Source of the DNA: Pyrocephalus nanus | Taxonomy: Eukaryota; Chordata; Aves; Passeriformes; Tyrannidae | Reading direction: 5' to 3' | DNA length: 64,000 nt | NCBI GenBank assembly: GCA_038380795.1 | Contig: CM076261.1 | Location: forward strand, 12,406,556-12,470,555 | Part shown: positions 37,001-52,131 of the stretch, piece by piece | How positions within the stretch are numbered: position 1 is the stretch's first letter | Layout: every line of letters starts with the position of its first letter | Position numbers and translations under genes: made by a program | Notes under the pieces: model-generated | Database searches by the model: none | Told to the model about the DNA's origin: nothing | What the model saw: only the letters and a program-made list of their open reading frames with translations

Positions 37001-38346
37001 ATGCAAAAAGGTCAAACAATTATAGGATATGAACCTCATGACAGCAAGCAACATCATTTGTGCTTAAGGCATATTGGCACCATATAGAATAGAACCTAGA
37101 CTCGAGTCATACTATAGGCCTTACTTCTGTACTTCACCTTTGCTCTATAGCAATACTTTAGCTTTTCCTTTTTTTTTTTTTTTTTTAATTGACTGTTTTT
37201 CTCCTGTACCTTAATAACAGTAGCAACAGTGACCAGGTTAACTTAATAGAATAAAACCATAAACATTTCATAAATTTCAATTAGTGTGTTTCAATAAAAA
37301 GAAAAATTTGACTTGTTTACCAAAAAACCCCAAACAAAACCAAAACCCCAACCTCTTTTCACGAACGGAAGCTAGAATTTATAGCTGAGTAATTTGCCAG
37401 GTAAACGACTCCAAGTTCACTTTCCAATGAGCTTGTTTCCAACTATATTTAAAAATGGAAGTGGAATAAGGTAGGGCTACTGTAAATTCAAACCTCAGCT
37501 CACTGAGCAGAAACTTTCCCACACAGAGAAACCTATAAATCACCCAGCCTGTGGTTATAACCCACCAGTTTAACTGCTCTAGCAATAGAGTAGATACCAT
37601 GGATCTTTGACCTGTACAGGCAATGCTAATTGGAAAACTCTCAGTTTGAGCAGAGGGAGTTGAAAGAATAAAACTAGGAGGGACATTTACTGCGTTGGAT
37701 CACAGAAGGTTTGAGACACCCTGGAAGGAAGCAAGTCAGCTCCTATTGTGCTCTTTCATTTAAAGCTTCAATTTTTAATGAAGCTTGTTTGTTGTTTATA
37801 AATATCCATTTTCTCCTCTAGTGCTTTATTGCATTTAGAATTTTGTTATATAGGGGTAGATCTCAACATCTTGAGGCACAGGTCTAAAATACAGATCTCC
37901 ATCCCAGCAAAAAAGTAAGTGTCAGGTACCGTTATTTACAATATAAAGAGCTCTTGATTTCACCTGGAACTATCTAACGTTAAAAGTAAAGATGAGGAAA
38001 TATTTATTCTGACAAAATAAGTTCAATACCTGAGTGATGTAATTTTTTCAAGTTTTCTAAAATTTTGCATTCATTGCTTATTTTGAACTTAAAAATATGC
38101 AGTCATGATTTTTTTAATTTTAAACATTTGTCAGCCGATGATATGTAAGTTAAAATTAACAGGGACACACATAAAATTCTTGGCCCTTTCAGATCTCTGA
38201 CATATACACAACCTGGTATATAAAGAAGATAGAAATATGTGAGAGTAAGGAAGGAGTCATGTATCAGAAATGCAAATCCCAGTATTTATTGGTTTTTTTA
38301 AGCTTATACAGACGCAGTTTCTTCAGTGAGAAATGGGCTCCAGTAT

Positions 38347-38349
<3 letters not shown>

Positions 38350-38382
<33 letters not shown>
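38350..38382. repeat. 33-nt T homopolymer
   Basis: An uninterrupted run of 33 T, followed within 80 bp by further T-rich sequence. It could be the A-tail of a minus-strand retroinsertion, but no body or target-site duplication was recognised. Confidence 0.95.
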
Positions 38383-38385
<3 letters not shown>

Positions 38386-41300
38386 GAAAGAAACAAATAC
38401 ATTTCAACTCATTTGAATTTTTTTTAGTTTTTTATTTTAAAATTTTTTTTAGGTTATCAGGCCTGACGGCTGGTGGTTTCTCTGCTCATTCAGGAATAAT
38501 TAGACAGCAGGTTTGGGCAGACAAACTAACACATTTGCTGGAACACCAATCAATGGCATTGCTCTAATGGTATTTGCCTCAGCTTTCAAAGTCTTCCCAA
38601 TAATAGGGGATTAGCAATTGATTTTAGTGAAACATGGAGCTCTGTTTTCAGTACTATAAATACAGCACAAGACACAAAATGAAAAGTGTCAGAGGGGTAG
38701 GGTTTAGAAGTGCTGGTTTAGATGGAGACAGGCAGTAGCAAAAGACAAAGCAATAGCAGGTGTCCCCCCATGATAGAAGTATTTTTATGTACTTGTTTTA
38801 GATGTATTATACGCTCCGCTCCACTCCACTTCTGATTGCTCATTCAGTTCAAACTCTGTTACTGCAAGAGATTTTTACTTCTAGTTCATTATTTTGTCAT
38901 AAGGGACAGGCAGGTCAACTCAACCACTAATGGCAGTGTATAAAAGGAGGTCAAAACATAAGTCAGAACTGGCATAAAAACAGCTGATGCCTCTCAGTAT
39001 AAAAGCAGTAAACACTTCCAGGTCTTGTACAAGCATGGCATACAAACATAATCTTAGAATGATGCAGCAAATACTTCCAACTCTTTTACAAACCCAGACA
39101 TACAGACAAAGGTGTTAATGCCAACACATTTCTTTGAAGGCCCTTTTCTCCCTTTACTAGAAGTTCCTGAGTCAGTAGGCTTTCTTTCATTTCAATAAAC
39201 ATTCTTGGCTTGCTTTCAGATCTCTGCCTTTTGGCAAGAAGATCCTTGATGCGTCATTTAGCATCTTAACAGAGGCCACAATCACATTAACACCATCTTT
39301 TTTACAATAGTTTCTGATACACACTTCCATTTATACTTAATAAGTTTTACTAAGCAAAATACCCATTAACATGCTCTATAAAAGCTATATAGGTTCTACC
39401 ACCCTCAAAATGGAAAAAACCCCCAAAAATTAAAAGAAACTACCTTAGCTTAGTTTAGATTCAATATACAGATTTTATTCAGTAGGCTGTAGCACACACG
39501 GAGCAAGGGTTTTGGCAAAACATTGTGTAGTTATTCTTGATTCAGCATGAGTTTATATTATCAAAAGACATCACAGAGGTCCAAAGAAGACTGCTGTTCT
39601 GGTTGTTTGTTTCTAGCAGGATGCAGTATATAATGTTATTATGCTCACCAGACTGAATTTTAAGTTAATGTACTAAGTTACGACAAGTGTAAAGTGTTAG
39701 TAACATCTCACCATGCTTTGTGTTGGTCATGAAAAGTGGCATGGACAACTTGTTTTCGCAACCCTTAATGAAATTCCTTCACATGTGGAAAAATAATTAG
39801 CATGGGACTGAATATGCATCCTTTTATACCAAGATGACCAGTAATACAGAAATGATTGGCTACGTACTGTTCCCCATTATACATGGGCAACTTCTCCTAA
39901 TGCATCTGAGTAAAATTTCATGATGATGAATTTTTCAGCTATTGAATTATTTTCAGGAGAAAATCCAGAGTAAGATTCCACTTTCAGTTTTCAGTTGTTT
40001 CAATACATTCTTAATTGCACAAACTTTCCACATTTCAGCTGATACACAGAAATAGAATCCATGTCACACCTTTCTTCTTGGCACTTCACTATCAGAACTT
40101 CATTAATGCAGTAAAAAAAGTAGTGCAATGACAACTTAATTGCGTCATGAAAATAAGCAGGGAGACATCTACACACCCAGATATCACATACTTCAAGCAG
40201 CACCTTCCAGTTTTTCTAGTCAGCTTTTAAATATGACTGTATTTTAAGGACGTATGAAAATGCTTTGGGCTAGTTTGCTACCTACAAACATGGATTCTCT
40301 TCATGGTGAAGTCACAGTAGCCATAACCTTGATTTGCTGCATTTTAAACTAATCCAGCTGCCTTCAGTAATATCTTGGTCTAATCCTATGCTCAACTATG
40401 TTTTAAAGCTTTTTTTTTTAGCATTATGTTTCTCTGTTTCTGCTCAAAGAAACTGAATATTCACAAGATCTATTGCAAATAATTTTGCTACACTTAGAAA
40501 TCAATAAGAATATCAAGTCTATTCTTTGCTGGTTTCAAACACCACACATTAGAGAGTGCCATACAATAATCTGAAATGAGTTCTTTTTCATAAGCACACA
40601 TCCAGCTGAGCAATAATTACAGTGAAATATGCTGTCATCTTTCCAAAGAATAGTAATTAGGGATATGAGCCTGGATGCCTTGTATGCTTATGGAAACATT
40701 TTTTCTTTCCAGGCTAATGATCATCCAAATAGTAAATCATTAAAAGGAAAATGGCAAAGAGTGTGGGTAGTGATTGTCATCAGCCTTGTACACAGCTCCC
40801 AAACTGTCGTCTTACTTTGAAGAGAAAGGATGATGATGCCAAAGTTCAAATTCTTTGTGCTTCTTTGGTGAAGAAAATAAGTACAGGCAATTTATCTTGT
40901 TATTTTTTTATTGGTAACACTTCAAGACAAATCTCCCATGTTTTCCCCCCTTTATTGACCTGGGAAAACATCTTTATATTCGACAGACTATCCCTATTAT
41001 GTGGGGCAAAGAGTCAAAACCATCTCATACAAAAACTAGCATTGTATCTATGGCTACCGTAATAATTTAAAGCAACACCTAGGAGAACAGGCATATACCT
41101 CTCTGAAACTCACTTAGAATAATCACCAGCTTCCTTTTTTCTAGTCAGACCAATTTTTACTACTGACATACTAGTGCAAATGGATTGCCAGGAGGAATGA
41201 AAAAGCCCTCCCTCACTGCTCCATTTCACTGGAAACAGGAACCATTACTGTTATGTACACAGGTAACAAGTATCTAGTGAACAAGAATCTTGAGCTGGTT

Positions 41301-44300
41301 TTGGTTTAATGTCTCAGCATTAAATAAATATTTAACAAAGTAATAATTACCGACACTTGGTATTGTTTTTATTATTTTTCAATTAACATTACAAAGGGTA
41401 ACTGGTACCTTCTTTGCAGTTTTTTAAGGGATACACACCAGTCTGTTATATGACCAATGCACCAGTAAACCATAACATTTTCTTGGGACTTAGGAGAACC
41501 AGCTTCCAGAGATACAGGAAAAGCTGCTTCAAATCTAACAGTGTAGGTGTGACTATAACTCTTATCTCCCAAATAATATGTGATCTAATTCTAAAGCCCT
41601 TACAGCAAAGTTATCTCCTTTCTACCATTTAGATGAAAAATCACAGTGTTAATTAAATAAGCACCTCCTTTTTTTCTCTAATTTCAAGTGCAGCAAACTT
41701 CTGTGAATTTCCCCCTCAATGAGTGAGCCCATTCCAATGAATACCATTTTTCTCATCTACTGCTGATTTTCAGCTTGTTCAGAAAAATAATTTTTAGAGC
41801 ATAGGACACAACACAGAAAAAAAACTTGATAAAAAAATTGTGAGGATGATGACAGTAAAGCAGGTCAGAGAGATTATTGTTTAATTAAAAAATGCTTCCC
41901 TCTTTTACAAATACTCTGACCAATCTTTTTTTTTTTTTTTTCAACAAGTAAATGTCATCGAATCTATTCAAAATTATTCCCTTTCCAAGTGTTTTTTTTC
42001 TTCTTCCAAGCAGTAATACATTTCAGGTTTTGCATTTCTTTACCAATATACTGCATACAAACCACAGGCATGTTAAGACAAAAAGCAACACTTTACATTT
42101 CATCAACCTCACCGTGATGAAGCAGGTTCGTACATATTCCTGAAGCATGTTATTGCCCACAATGAAGAAATTCCCAAAGTGTGATGGCTGCTATTCATGC
42201 TCAGGATATTAAAAAAAAAAAACCAACCAAACAAAAAACTGATAACCCTCCACAGCAATATAATTTAAACAAAACCCTGGTAAAATATGATAAAAGATAG
42301 GACACAGGATTAGAGCAAGAATGTGTTTGGACATTTTGTAAGATTTACAAACACCTCAGTTACAATCTGCATTAAGCACTACAAGCAAGCTAATAACACA
42401 CAGCTCATGGTTTAATCCCTACACAATAACCAGAGATATATATTTTTTCAGATGTTTGATGTTTGACACACAAAACTGTAATTATAGGGATATTACCATT
42501 TAGCTGTGCGTAAGTAATGGCAAACACATCATAAAGGTCTCATGTGCAGAAAGAACAGGCCTAGCAGCACCTCAAACAGCATGTCTATCTAACATTTGTC
42601 ATTTACCACGGTCAACAAATCACACTTGCAGAACAGGTTACACATTTGTACTGAAATTCCATTGCTTTCATTACGACATCAAAGAGCTTCCAATCAAGGA
42701 AAACATCAGGGTTGATCTGAATCTCAGAGCTGGTTTGCCATTATGGCAGTATTTTCTATAACCATTTTTTAAATGGACAAATATGTATCATAAATTGCAT
42801 ATTATATTAGGATATATACACACTTTACCAGTCTTTTCTAATACTGGATGTATGCCATTGCCATTTTTTTCCCTTTTGTGTTAAAAATTCCAACAGATTT
42901 TCCACACTGAAAAATAAGTTTATTAGATCTTTTAAATAAGTAAATCCAATACATGCTTTAAAGTCTGACTTGACCCCTGACCAAAATATATTCTTCCCAT
43001 GACTTTTCCCATACACATTCAATTAGTATTTATGATTTGGGATAAACTATGACAAAGTTATGAACTGTAGTCATTTGTTTATAAGCCATTTATTTTTATA
43101 TTAAGTCATTTAAAATGTTCTGAAAATTAGATCATTCTTTCCTGCACTTCAGTGCTTATTGATACAAATTTATTTTGCTTATATATCAATCCTTGCCTAT
43201 ACTATGAAAAAGAGATATTTAAATCTGTATCCTGCTACTGTACTGACCCTTCAAAAGTATCTGTTCTGACAATCCATCAGGATGATATAAAACTTACAGA
43301 AGTTTGGCTACATACATGTTAAACACAACCTTCTGAAACACTCAGCTGACACTCTTTATTTTAAAAAACAAATTCAGAAATTTTTGTAGAAAAAAAAAGT
43401 AAAAATGACAGAACATAATAGAAAAATTGCATTATTCCTTATTAGATGTATTATTAACCTGACTTTCCTTTTTTCTAAGAAAAGAGAAATTTAAATAGAT
43501 TCTCAGTTAATTAAAAAAACACCAAAAAACCCCAAAAAAAACCAGCATGAAAAAATAGTGGTTTTCTGAATGGCTTACAACAGTAAAAACAAATGCATAG
43601 AGTTTCTAGTCAGATGCTTCAGAAAAAAACTTAGGGTTGGCTTCTATTTTTATTAGGAAATAGCATTATCCTTGACATTTTGCAAGCCCACATGGAATAG
43701 CACAGAAGAGTAATTTTCAAGCAAATTCATCATTTTAGGTACATTACCTTTCTACAGAAAGGTATTATTTTGGTTTGCTCAAAAGATAGCTCAAGTGGGT
43801 AATCAAAGCATTTAGGAAAACTTGTTCATAAAAACCACTCAACAGTTTGCAGGTGATAATTTAGCTCTACAACTAATATTACAACCTTAACTTGAGCCTA
43901 ACTTAAACATAGAATCCCTGGATCTATTTTTTTAGAGCTGAATCAAACCTGTGGTTCTTTGCAGCAATGCAGTCTCTCTTTTGAGAAACAGGGCTTTTTA
44001 ACTGACAGTCATCTTTCTCTCAAACGTACATGTTAGAATTTTAAACTATGTTGACCAATTATTTTCAAACTTGAAGCATTAAAATCCTCTTCTGGGTTTT
44101 ATTGGTCAGTTGTACCTAATGAGTCACAAAGCATATTCTAAGTCTGGGGATCATGAATGAAACATATTGGAAGACTTGCAAAGAGAAAACATTAAAGGAA
44201 AAGACTTGAAAACATTATTTTTTGATATTTTTGTGCTATGCTTTTTTTTTTCCAATTTAATTATTTCTAAATATACAATCATATTTCAGCAGCCTTGCAC

Positions 44301-46998
44301 TAGGAAGACTGGATTAGGCTTTTAATTATTAAGATCCCAAATTAACACACAGATTCAGAGACTAGGTATTTACTAATATTACCATATTAACCAAGAGGAA
44401 CTGCTGGAAGATTAAGACTTGAAATCCCAATTAAATTCCATGGTCTGTTCTCACAAGCAATTGTCCAGAACTGTCTTAATTTGTGTTGAAAAATGCATAG
44501 TATTAACTACAGAGATGGTCTTTTAATTTTCTGTGGAACAGACCACCCATGGCATTCTAAATCTATTTTTCAGGGAAAAAAAAGAAATCTATATTTTCTC
44601 TACTAGCTTTCACAGTAATTGAATCACATGCTGTTAAAAAATTGAATTATACAAATGACTGACAGTTATAATCTTTTTCTCTTTTTATTCATCAATGTGA
44701 ATCTTTTCTTCAATCTCAGAAGACTCAAAGAATGAATAATTAAACAATCCTTTAATATTGCCCTCATGTGAATATATTAGACTAAAAAGACACACATACT
44801 TATTTAAATAAGTATACTAACATTTTTACCTGTGTGATCTAGTAACACTTAGGTACCATTTACCTCTGTGATCTAGGTATAAAATTTTTTATTAACGATG
44901 AATTTATTTTGAAGTTTTATATTTTGTCTCTCATTAAGATTTTCTGTTTAAGAGAGAGTTAAATTGTTGCTATGCTTACATTATCCACATAAAAAGATAT
45001 CTCATAGCATCTGTGTAGATATATGGAGTCTAAAAAATTATAAATTTATTTACCATTATGCAGCGAGTTACTCTGAAACAGCATTAAGGTGCTGAAGAAC
45101 CTGATGGTCAATGGAATGCAAAAGCAATGAAAGCGAAGCAAATTAAAAATCTGTTTCTAACAGTTGTGTTTTAGAGAGTTGAAAGGGAGGTTATTTTGCT
45201 TTGAATAATCTGTAGATCAACTTCTGTTTAAGTTACATATTAATTTAGTCATTCGTTTTTGGAGATCATGGCTCAAATATTTCAATGAACCACAGTTTAA
45301 CAGATCTCAGCTACAATGCTGCAGGACCAAGTTAATTATACAATTTTTTCTGAGAGACCTGAGTTGTGGCATAGCCTAAACAGAACCGTTTAAAAATGGA
45401 ACATTTCAGCTCATTGCAGCAGACACAGGTACTAGAAATTACACTATCTAGAAGTCTTAATACTAAGCTTTAATGAATACAGGCAAATTAACTTTTAATT
45501 TGTGATGTTTGGGGGTTTTATACTACAATAGAGAGTTTGCTGGATCATCGTTTTTCCTGTTCCACTTCTGCAGGTTGCACAGAAATTAAGAGCTTGCACA
45601 ACTAGAAGTTTGTTAATATAATACCATTAGCAAACAAGCAATTCACAAAAAATTATCTTGCAGAAAGGTAATAAACTGCAGTGGTAGAAAGGTTTGAAAA
45701 ATCCATAGAGAACTCATAGTTCTACTCGAGCACAAACTATTTGGACTAATTGGGAATTATTCTTGTGAATGTTACAGAAGCACTGGTCATGTCTAAAACA
45801 ACCAAAATGAGATATTTTCATCATGAGAACTACCTACATGGCTTATCAGTTGCACAAGAACCCAGCAGTTTGCTTTCATTTAGTTTGTTTATATTTACAT
45901 TAACAAAGAAAGAGAAGGAGAAAGAGGTGTCCATCAATACACCTTGGTTAGATGAGAATCAAGAGTGCCATTGTAGCAGTCTGGAAAAACAAAGAACATT
46001 AGCTTTATTCAGTTAAAATAGTTTTGCCAAGAGAACACACATATCAACTTCTCTTCAACAGTAACCATTGTGTTTTCCACAGACATTGTGCCATTGCATT
46101 AAAATTACTCACTTCTAGATCACATTACCTGCTTTCTCTAGATTGCACCAAAACTATAAAAACAGGAGGAAAGAAAAGGACTCTGAAAAAAAGAATTAAA
46201 AATCAAATCACTGCTTTTCAATGTGAAAAATATGTGTTCTGCATCCATATTCTAATTAACTAGACATCAATTGCTAATCCAAAGATTAACTATATGAACA
46301 ACAAGAGCAGCAAATAGGTTTGTATCTACAATAATCATGGAAATTAATAATTAGCTAGGGGAAAAAACAGAAGTTTGCAAGACCATGTTTATCATTGAGG
46401 TCAAGACAAAACTGATCAGCAAACGGCTGTCTGTATGTTTGTCACTGAAAAAAAGCCTTAAATTCTTCATTAAGTGTAGCAAAAATTCAAAAGGGACAAA
46501 TCTAAAATTCTCCAGTTTTCTAAATGTAGGAGTGAAATGAGGCAACTCCCAAGAGGAAGGCTCAAAGAGAAGATGTTTTCTGTACTGCATATAAATCTGT
46601 TAAATCTCAAATCCGTAAGTTACCTGGAACAAGTTTTCATTTTATTTTAATAGTAAAATAGCCTATTAATTTCAAGACAGCCAGTCAAAATTAATGAGCA
46701 AACCTGTGTAAAATACTAGAATACTGAGCATGTTGGGCCACCAAGGAAACAACATCATTATGAAACAACTTGAGAGGCCACACAGTAGCCTGAATGAAGA
46801 TTTCTAACTACAGATTTTTTCATAATTATCTGGGTTTTTTCTGTATGTTTATTGCTGCTAATATGCAGGGAGGGAAAGAAAGGAGAATAAAAAAAAACTT
46901 GGAAAGAGGCAGGGGAAACTGGAGTGGTAAAAGAGAGGGCAAAATACAAAAGGAGATAATGAAAATTAGAGAACTAGGAAACAGAAGGTAAACAAACT

Positions 46999-47038
46999 AG
47001 AATAAGTTGTTAGATATCAGAATAAGTTGTTAGATATA
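46999..47038. repeat. 20-bp tandem duplication
   Basis: Two adjacent copies of AGAATAAGTTGTTAGATAT plus one base, which is C in the first copy and A in the second. Confidence 0.95.
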
Positions 47039-50000
47039 ACAAGCAAATGACCAACTGCTTGAGGAAAGTGGTCTTTTCAGCCACAGGGAGTGGTCAGTGC
47101 TGTTGCTAGTTGTCAGCACACATCTGGCCACTGCTGGTTAAAGTTGCCTTTTGCTTTCCTGTGAAGTTACTGGGAACATAATATATATAAGCATTTGGTA
47201 CTGCCTTCTCTGTTTCTCCAAGGTTACAACATTGTTCTCATCTAATTTGGGGAAAGTGCTTCTAAAAGTAAGCATTTCAGACGTGAGATTTTCATTTGAC
47301 CTTCTCTTCAAACAGTTCTTAAATCTATCCACCTCATAAAGCTCTTAAATTCTCATACAGAAAATTATATCAAAAAATTTGCAATTGCTAGACACCAGAT
47401 GGATTAGTCTAAAATTCCTTTAGTTGTTTTCTCTACACATTAAACAATTTTTTCTACTAAAATGCAAGTGTCAGAATCCTGTCCCTTTCTATAATGTGCT
47501 CCTGTTTCTCTTAGTTTTTGTATAAGTAGTTATGCACAAATGAACAGGATCGCTGAGTGTGGACTCAGATTTCAGGCCTTATGTGGTCTTAAACACACAT
47601 GCAGAACTGTAAAACAGAATTTATCTACAAATGTATAACCTAGTGAATCATCCTATCACTATGACAGTGATTCCACACAGTTACGCTCTGAGGTGTCATT
47701 CTTCCCACTCTTACCTAGTTATATTCCATCCTAACCTGATAAGGCTTCTGATCTTTCTTCTTCCATTTTAACTGTCTCCTAGAAAGGAGATGTTAGGAGA
47801 ATTACAAGCAATATTACTGAACTGCTCAAAGATGGATCTTGAGATAGCAACCCACTGTTTCTTCACTCTTCAAGTAAGGACTCAGCCAGATCACCTTTGT
47901 TTTTTGGAGGGAGAAAGCAAAGGGCAAAATATATATCTAAGTCAGCATAGCCAGCTTGTCATGAAATACCATAAAAAAGTTTCTCACTCTGCTGCTGCCT
48001 CCAAAGCTTTGTTGCTCTTTCATACTCGGGCACAATGTTCTGCCCAAGGAGTTGTATTCACCTGGATCAGTTCATGGCTCCACTCACAGCACTGCTTTTC
48101 CAACAGATTGCCTGGCCATAATTTGAAGGACAGCCTAGAAAGGCATGAGGATAGAAACTCCTTAAGCCAGCAGTGTCATTAAAGTTGCACTATAATGAAA
48201 CTATGGCCTAAGTAAGTCGCCTAAAACTGCACTCCATGTCAACAGAAGATGGCCAGGAACTGAACTTAATGCTCCATGGTGTGTCTACACTCTAATTTAA
48301 GCATGACAGGGCAAGTCCACTGCCTAAGGACCAAAAGGCACAGGCCAGCCTACGTCTGTGATCATGAGCTTGCTATGCCCAAAATGGAATGGCCTTGTCC
48401 CAACTTCAAACAAGCATGCATAGGCCTGAACAGAGGAAATAGCCCACAGGCTTTTGTGTCTGCTCACCTCTGTACTTCATGCATTCTTCCTCATCTTATG
48501 ATACATCATCACAGCAATGCAATGATGACTTTTTGAAGTGTTTAGGGCGTCCTTTCCCCTGTGCCTTCAGATGGCTGTCCACAGCAGCACGCGTCCTGTG
48601 TGTCAAAGCTGGGGCTCCTGAAGTCCCCGCTACCACCACTTTTCCAGCTCATGTTCACTATGGCCAACTTCTAATTCTTCTGAAAACCACTGTGGGGCTG
48701 ACCCACGTGTGTGTGACACAGGCTTCCAGAGCCACTGCTATATGCAGTAGAGCTCCCGCTTCTGGGAGATGACATGGGAAAAGCAACTAGTGCTGGAGCT
48801 CAGCAGCGCTAGGTCACACAAGGGTGTTTTTTCTTCTCAAAGGAACAAGTGAAAAGAAGTGCTATGGAAACTTTCCTTTTTCTTACCAACAAGGTGCATT
48901 GCATCCTGACACAACCTCAGGCTTTTTAACATTCTTTTAAGATGACTGGCATGATAGAGTAGTATATTATTTGAATGTGAATATTACAAGCTTCACTATT
49001 TTATTACGCTCTTACTTTACAACTCTTTCCTGGCCTCCACTGTAGCTTAACATGAGGAACAGTCTTACTTTAAGATCATCATACCTTTAGCCCTCATTGC
49101 AAATTTCATTCCCCTATGAGCCTAGCTGCATGTTTCTAGCCAAGATCACACCTTTTGGATGCAACAGTTAAGGATGTCAGTATGAAAAATTCCTCCCACC
49201 TCATAACCACTATTTACGAAACTAAAAGAAGGCTTGCAACTTCTTTTCTCAAGGTTGTTTAAGTCATAGATAATCATTATCCATCAGATAACACACAATG
49301 CCTGAGTTGGACTAATTTTCTATACATGGCTTGAGCCTTCACAAAACTAAGTGAGCAACTCAAAGTCTTATTTTTAGTATATCTTGGCATTTAGATTTCT
49401 GACATCCGAAGCTGATGAAGTTACAGCACACTGAAAGAACCCCGTGCTTCTGAATCATGCTTGAATTCCAGTTGCTCTCTGGAAACAGAGATTCACAAGA
49501 ATGCATTGAAAGCTTTCCTCTCTAAGACCGCTTAAATTATAAAAAACCACGATGTAAAAAGACAAATATACTATGTTCCAGTTTCATAGCTGTATTTAAA
49601 TCCTCTTCAAGAAATCAAATATTACTTACCCTCCCTCTTCTAGAAATCTTCTATTTTAAATCATAATAATGTGATACAAGAAGTTCACAGCTGCCTAAAG
49701 ATCCATTTCAAAGAGTACTTCTCATCTTCTGGGACATCTGTCTGTCAGAGACACTCAACAGAGAACAATACTTCTATTTACCTTTGAGAAATTACCTCCT
49801 CTTCTCCTTCCACCCACTCCAAAAGGACTTTTGATACTTCTTACCTCACAATAGGATCAGATAAATCAACACCACAATATATTGCTCTGTCTCTTGTAAC
49901 CTGTGGCAGTTTGAGATGGGATTGAAGCATTTTGGAATTTCATAAATGAGCCATGAAGACTAAAAATACGCATTCCTTCTGCATTTCTCTTAAAAATGTC

Positions 50001-52125
50001 AGTTCTAAGTAAAAATAACTCAACGATAAAAGAAAAAAAGAATTACTTTGGGAGGAGATTAAAAAACTTAGGTACTGAAGTCCCCAAGTTTTTTTTGTTT
50101 TTAGTACTGAGCCACTTAAAGCTTTCACAATTTATGAACAGTACACTGTCTGCTTTGGATTAAGAGTTAACATTTACTATTCAGGTAAAAAGAATGAAAT
50201 TGCAGCAATTGTTGAAATATATGTGATTTTTTTAATTGAAAAAAAACTCCAAAACACTTTTTAAGATGAAAAGACAAACCCTACATTATTGATAAGATCT
50301 TTAATTCCTGAAAGCATTAAGACTGCAAGTTGCCACCTAAGCAAAAATTTAAGTACACTCCAAATTGTCATTCCTTTAAAGTAGCAGTGTAGCAACAACC
50401 TAAAATGAATAGGAGTTGGGTTTTGGTTTTTGTTTCGAACAAATGATGACCATTAAAGTATGCTACTTGGAATGACTTGGAGTGTACATTTCTGCTGAGA
50501 AGCAGCATAAACATTCATAGATAACCTTGATGCGGTAGTAATGCTAGTCACTGTATGCCAGGCAAACCTGTCCAGTCAAAGGCTTCTGTAAATAAGTGGA
50601 GAAGATAAAATTTCTTCTGGAACGACAAACTCCCACTCGTATACATGTATGTTAAATGTACCTTATTCATTCAAAGCATAGGACACTGATACGAAAATAC
50701 ACGGCCCTGCTCCATCCCTTTCTCCCATTCCCATTACTCCTGCCTATGCATTTTCATCCCCTTCATGTGTCAGCCTAAGAGCTTAACAAAGCTTAACTCA
50801 AGACAACCTAAAACCACCCACCCGTTTGGTCAGGACAGTCATCAACCCAGATGAAGACTACGCCAACCTTGCAGCTGAGCTACAAAACAATACTATTACT
50901 TTCGTTAGTAGTCATCTTCAAAGGACTTTAGAGATCTCATTCAGGTTTTCTTGTTGAAAGCCACAATTCTCCATTCAAAAATGCTTTATGTAAAATACTT
51001 GTAGGCTATTTATCCTTGCCAAACAACTGCAAACAGTTCTATACTCCTTAGCGTGTAAGCAGAAGGAAGTTTGCCAACAACAGGACAGTTCACATCAGCA
51101 GCTAAACTGTGCCTTATGTCAGTAAACTGTGTATGGGACAGCCATGGCAATCCTTTAAAATGGTTAAAATTTCAGAAATTAAAGCCAAGTGCTACGGGAA
51201 CACGCATACTGCCTAGGCAGTTTACAAAAGCCTCCCAGGAGTCCAAAAAAGCATTCAGCACAATATTGGCAAAATTGTCTTTGTGGGTTACAGCAATATA
51301 AGTGTAACTGTTTCGTATGATTCGATCTGTTAGCGGTGTGCTCAGTGATGAGAACAGAACCGCAGAAAACTGCTTTGCTCCCTGAGAACATGAGAGCCAG
51401 TCTGTCACAGGATAATAAAACCTAAAACATCTGTAGTCTCATGAGATTTTAACAACTTGAGGGAAATACATTCTGGTTTTGCACCCTCTTCACCGACTTG
51501 AGCTTTTGGCTGTCATCAGAACAACTCTCCAGCCTTCCACTCTTCCAAATACAATCACTTCTCCAAACATGGTGACAAAAGAGGAACAGGGTACATTAGT
51601 TCTGGACCTAAATAGAGCAAGCTAAGACTTTTACTGAAATACTGCAAGAGAATTAAGCACTCTAGTGCCATCTTCAACACATCAGATGTATGAGAGTGCA
51701 GTCCTTCCATCTGTTAAGCAGGGAGCACCACGGTGTGGACAAAAGCTGTTAAAACAGCCCAGGTAAATAACAAAGCAGCATGAGACTGTGCACATCTGAG
51801 TGTCAAGACTACTCAAGTGCTTCCAGACGGAGATGTAAGCTAGGACAGATGTAAGTCTGCCTCAGCATCCCTTTGCTACAAAAACTCTTTAAAGTACGGT
51901 ATGTTAAAATTTCTTTTCCAGAAATGCATTTATTTATATATATTAACTCCTACTTCCAGAGATTATTACTGCAAAATACCAGCTGCATTTCTGCACTGTG
52001 TTACTTAAGGCCTAAAGTACACTTTCAACAAGCACCCCAAGAAGCACCCTCCTACTCAACATGTAATATCTAAGCTCCTAACACACTGTAAATTAAGCAA
52101 AGGAAACAATCTGTTTTAAATGTTT

Positions 52126-52131
52126 TTTATT
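52126..52131 (-). terminator. TMX3: Candidate distal TMX3 polyadenylation signal (AATAAA)
   Basis: AATAAA on the minus strand, followed downstream by T/G-rich sequence (TTGTTTCC, and GTGTGTT on the minus strand), the expected layout of a cleavage site. It would give a 3' UTR of about 2.8 kb. Confidence 0.4.

Larger units (their letters stand above)
32931..52125. other. Intergenic stretch between TMX3 and the transglutaminase-like gene
   Basis: About 19 kb of mostly AT-rich DNA with no recognised gene or RNA. It holds A/C tracts (33,905-34,025; about 37,320-37,355; about 42,210-42,240; about 43,510-43,550), T runs (about 37,167-37,187; 38,350-38,382; about 41,926-41,941) and a 20-bp tandem duplication (46,999-47,038). 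Two GC-richer patches (about 34,880-35,230 and 47,950-48,790) carry open frames without family resemblance. The right part may include alternative 3' ends of TMX3. Confidence 0.55.

Noticed and set aside
47790..48772. Three plus-strand open frames (130, 86 and 97 codons) in a GC-richer patch
   Set aside because: No domain, repeat or splice structure; composition looks random.
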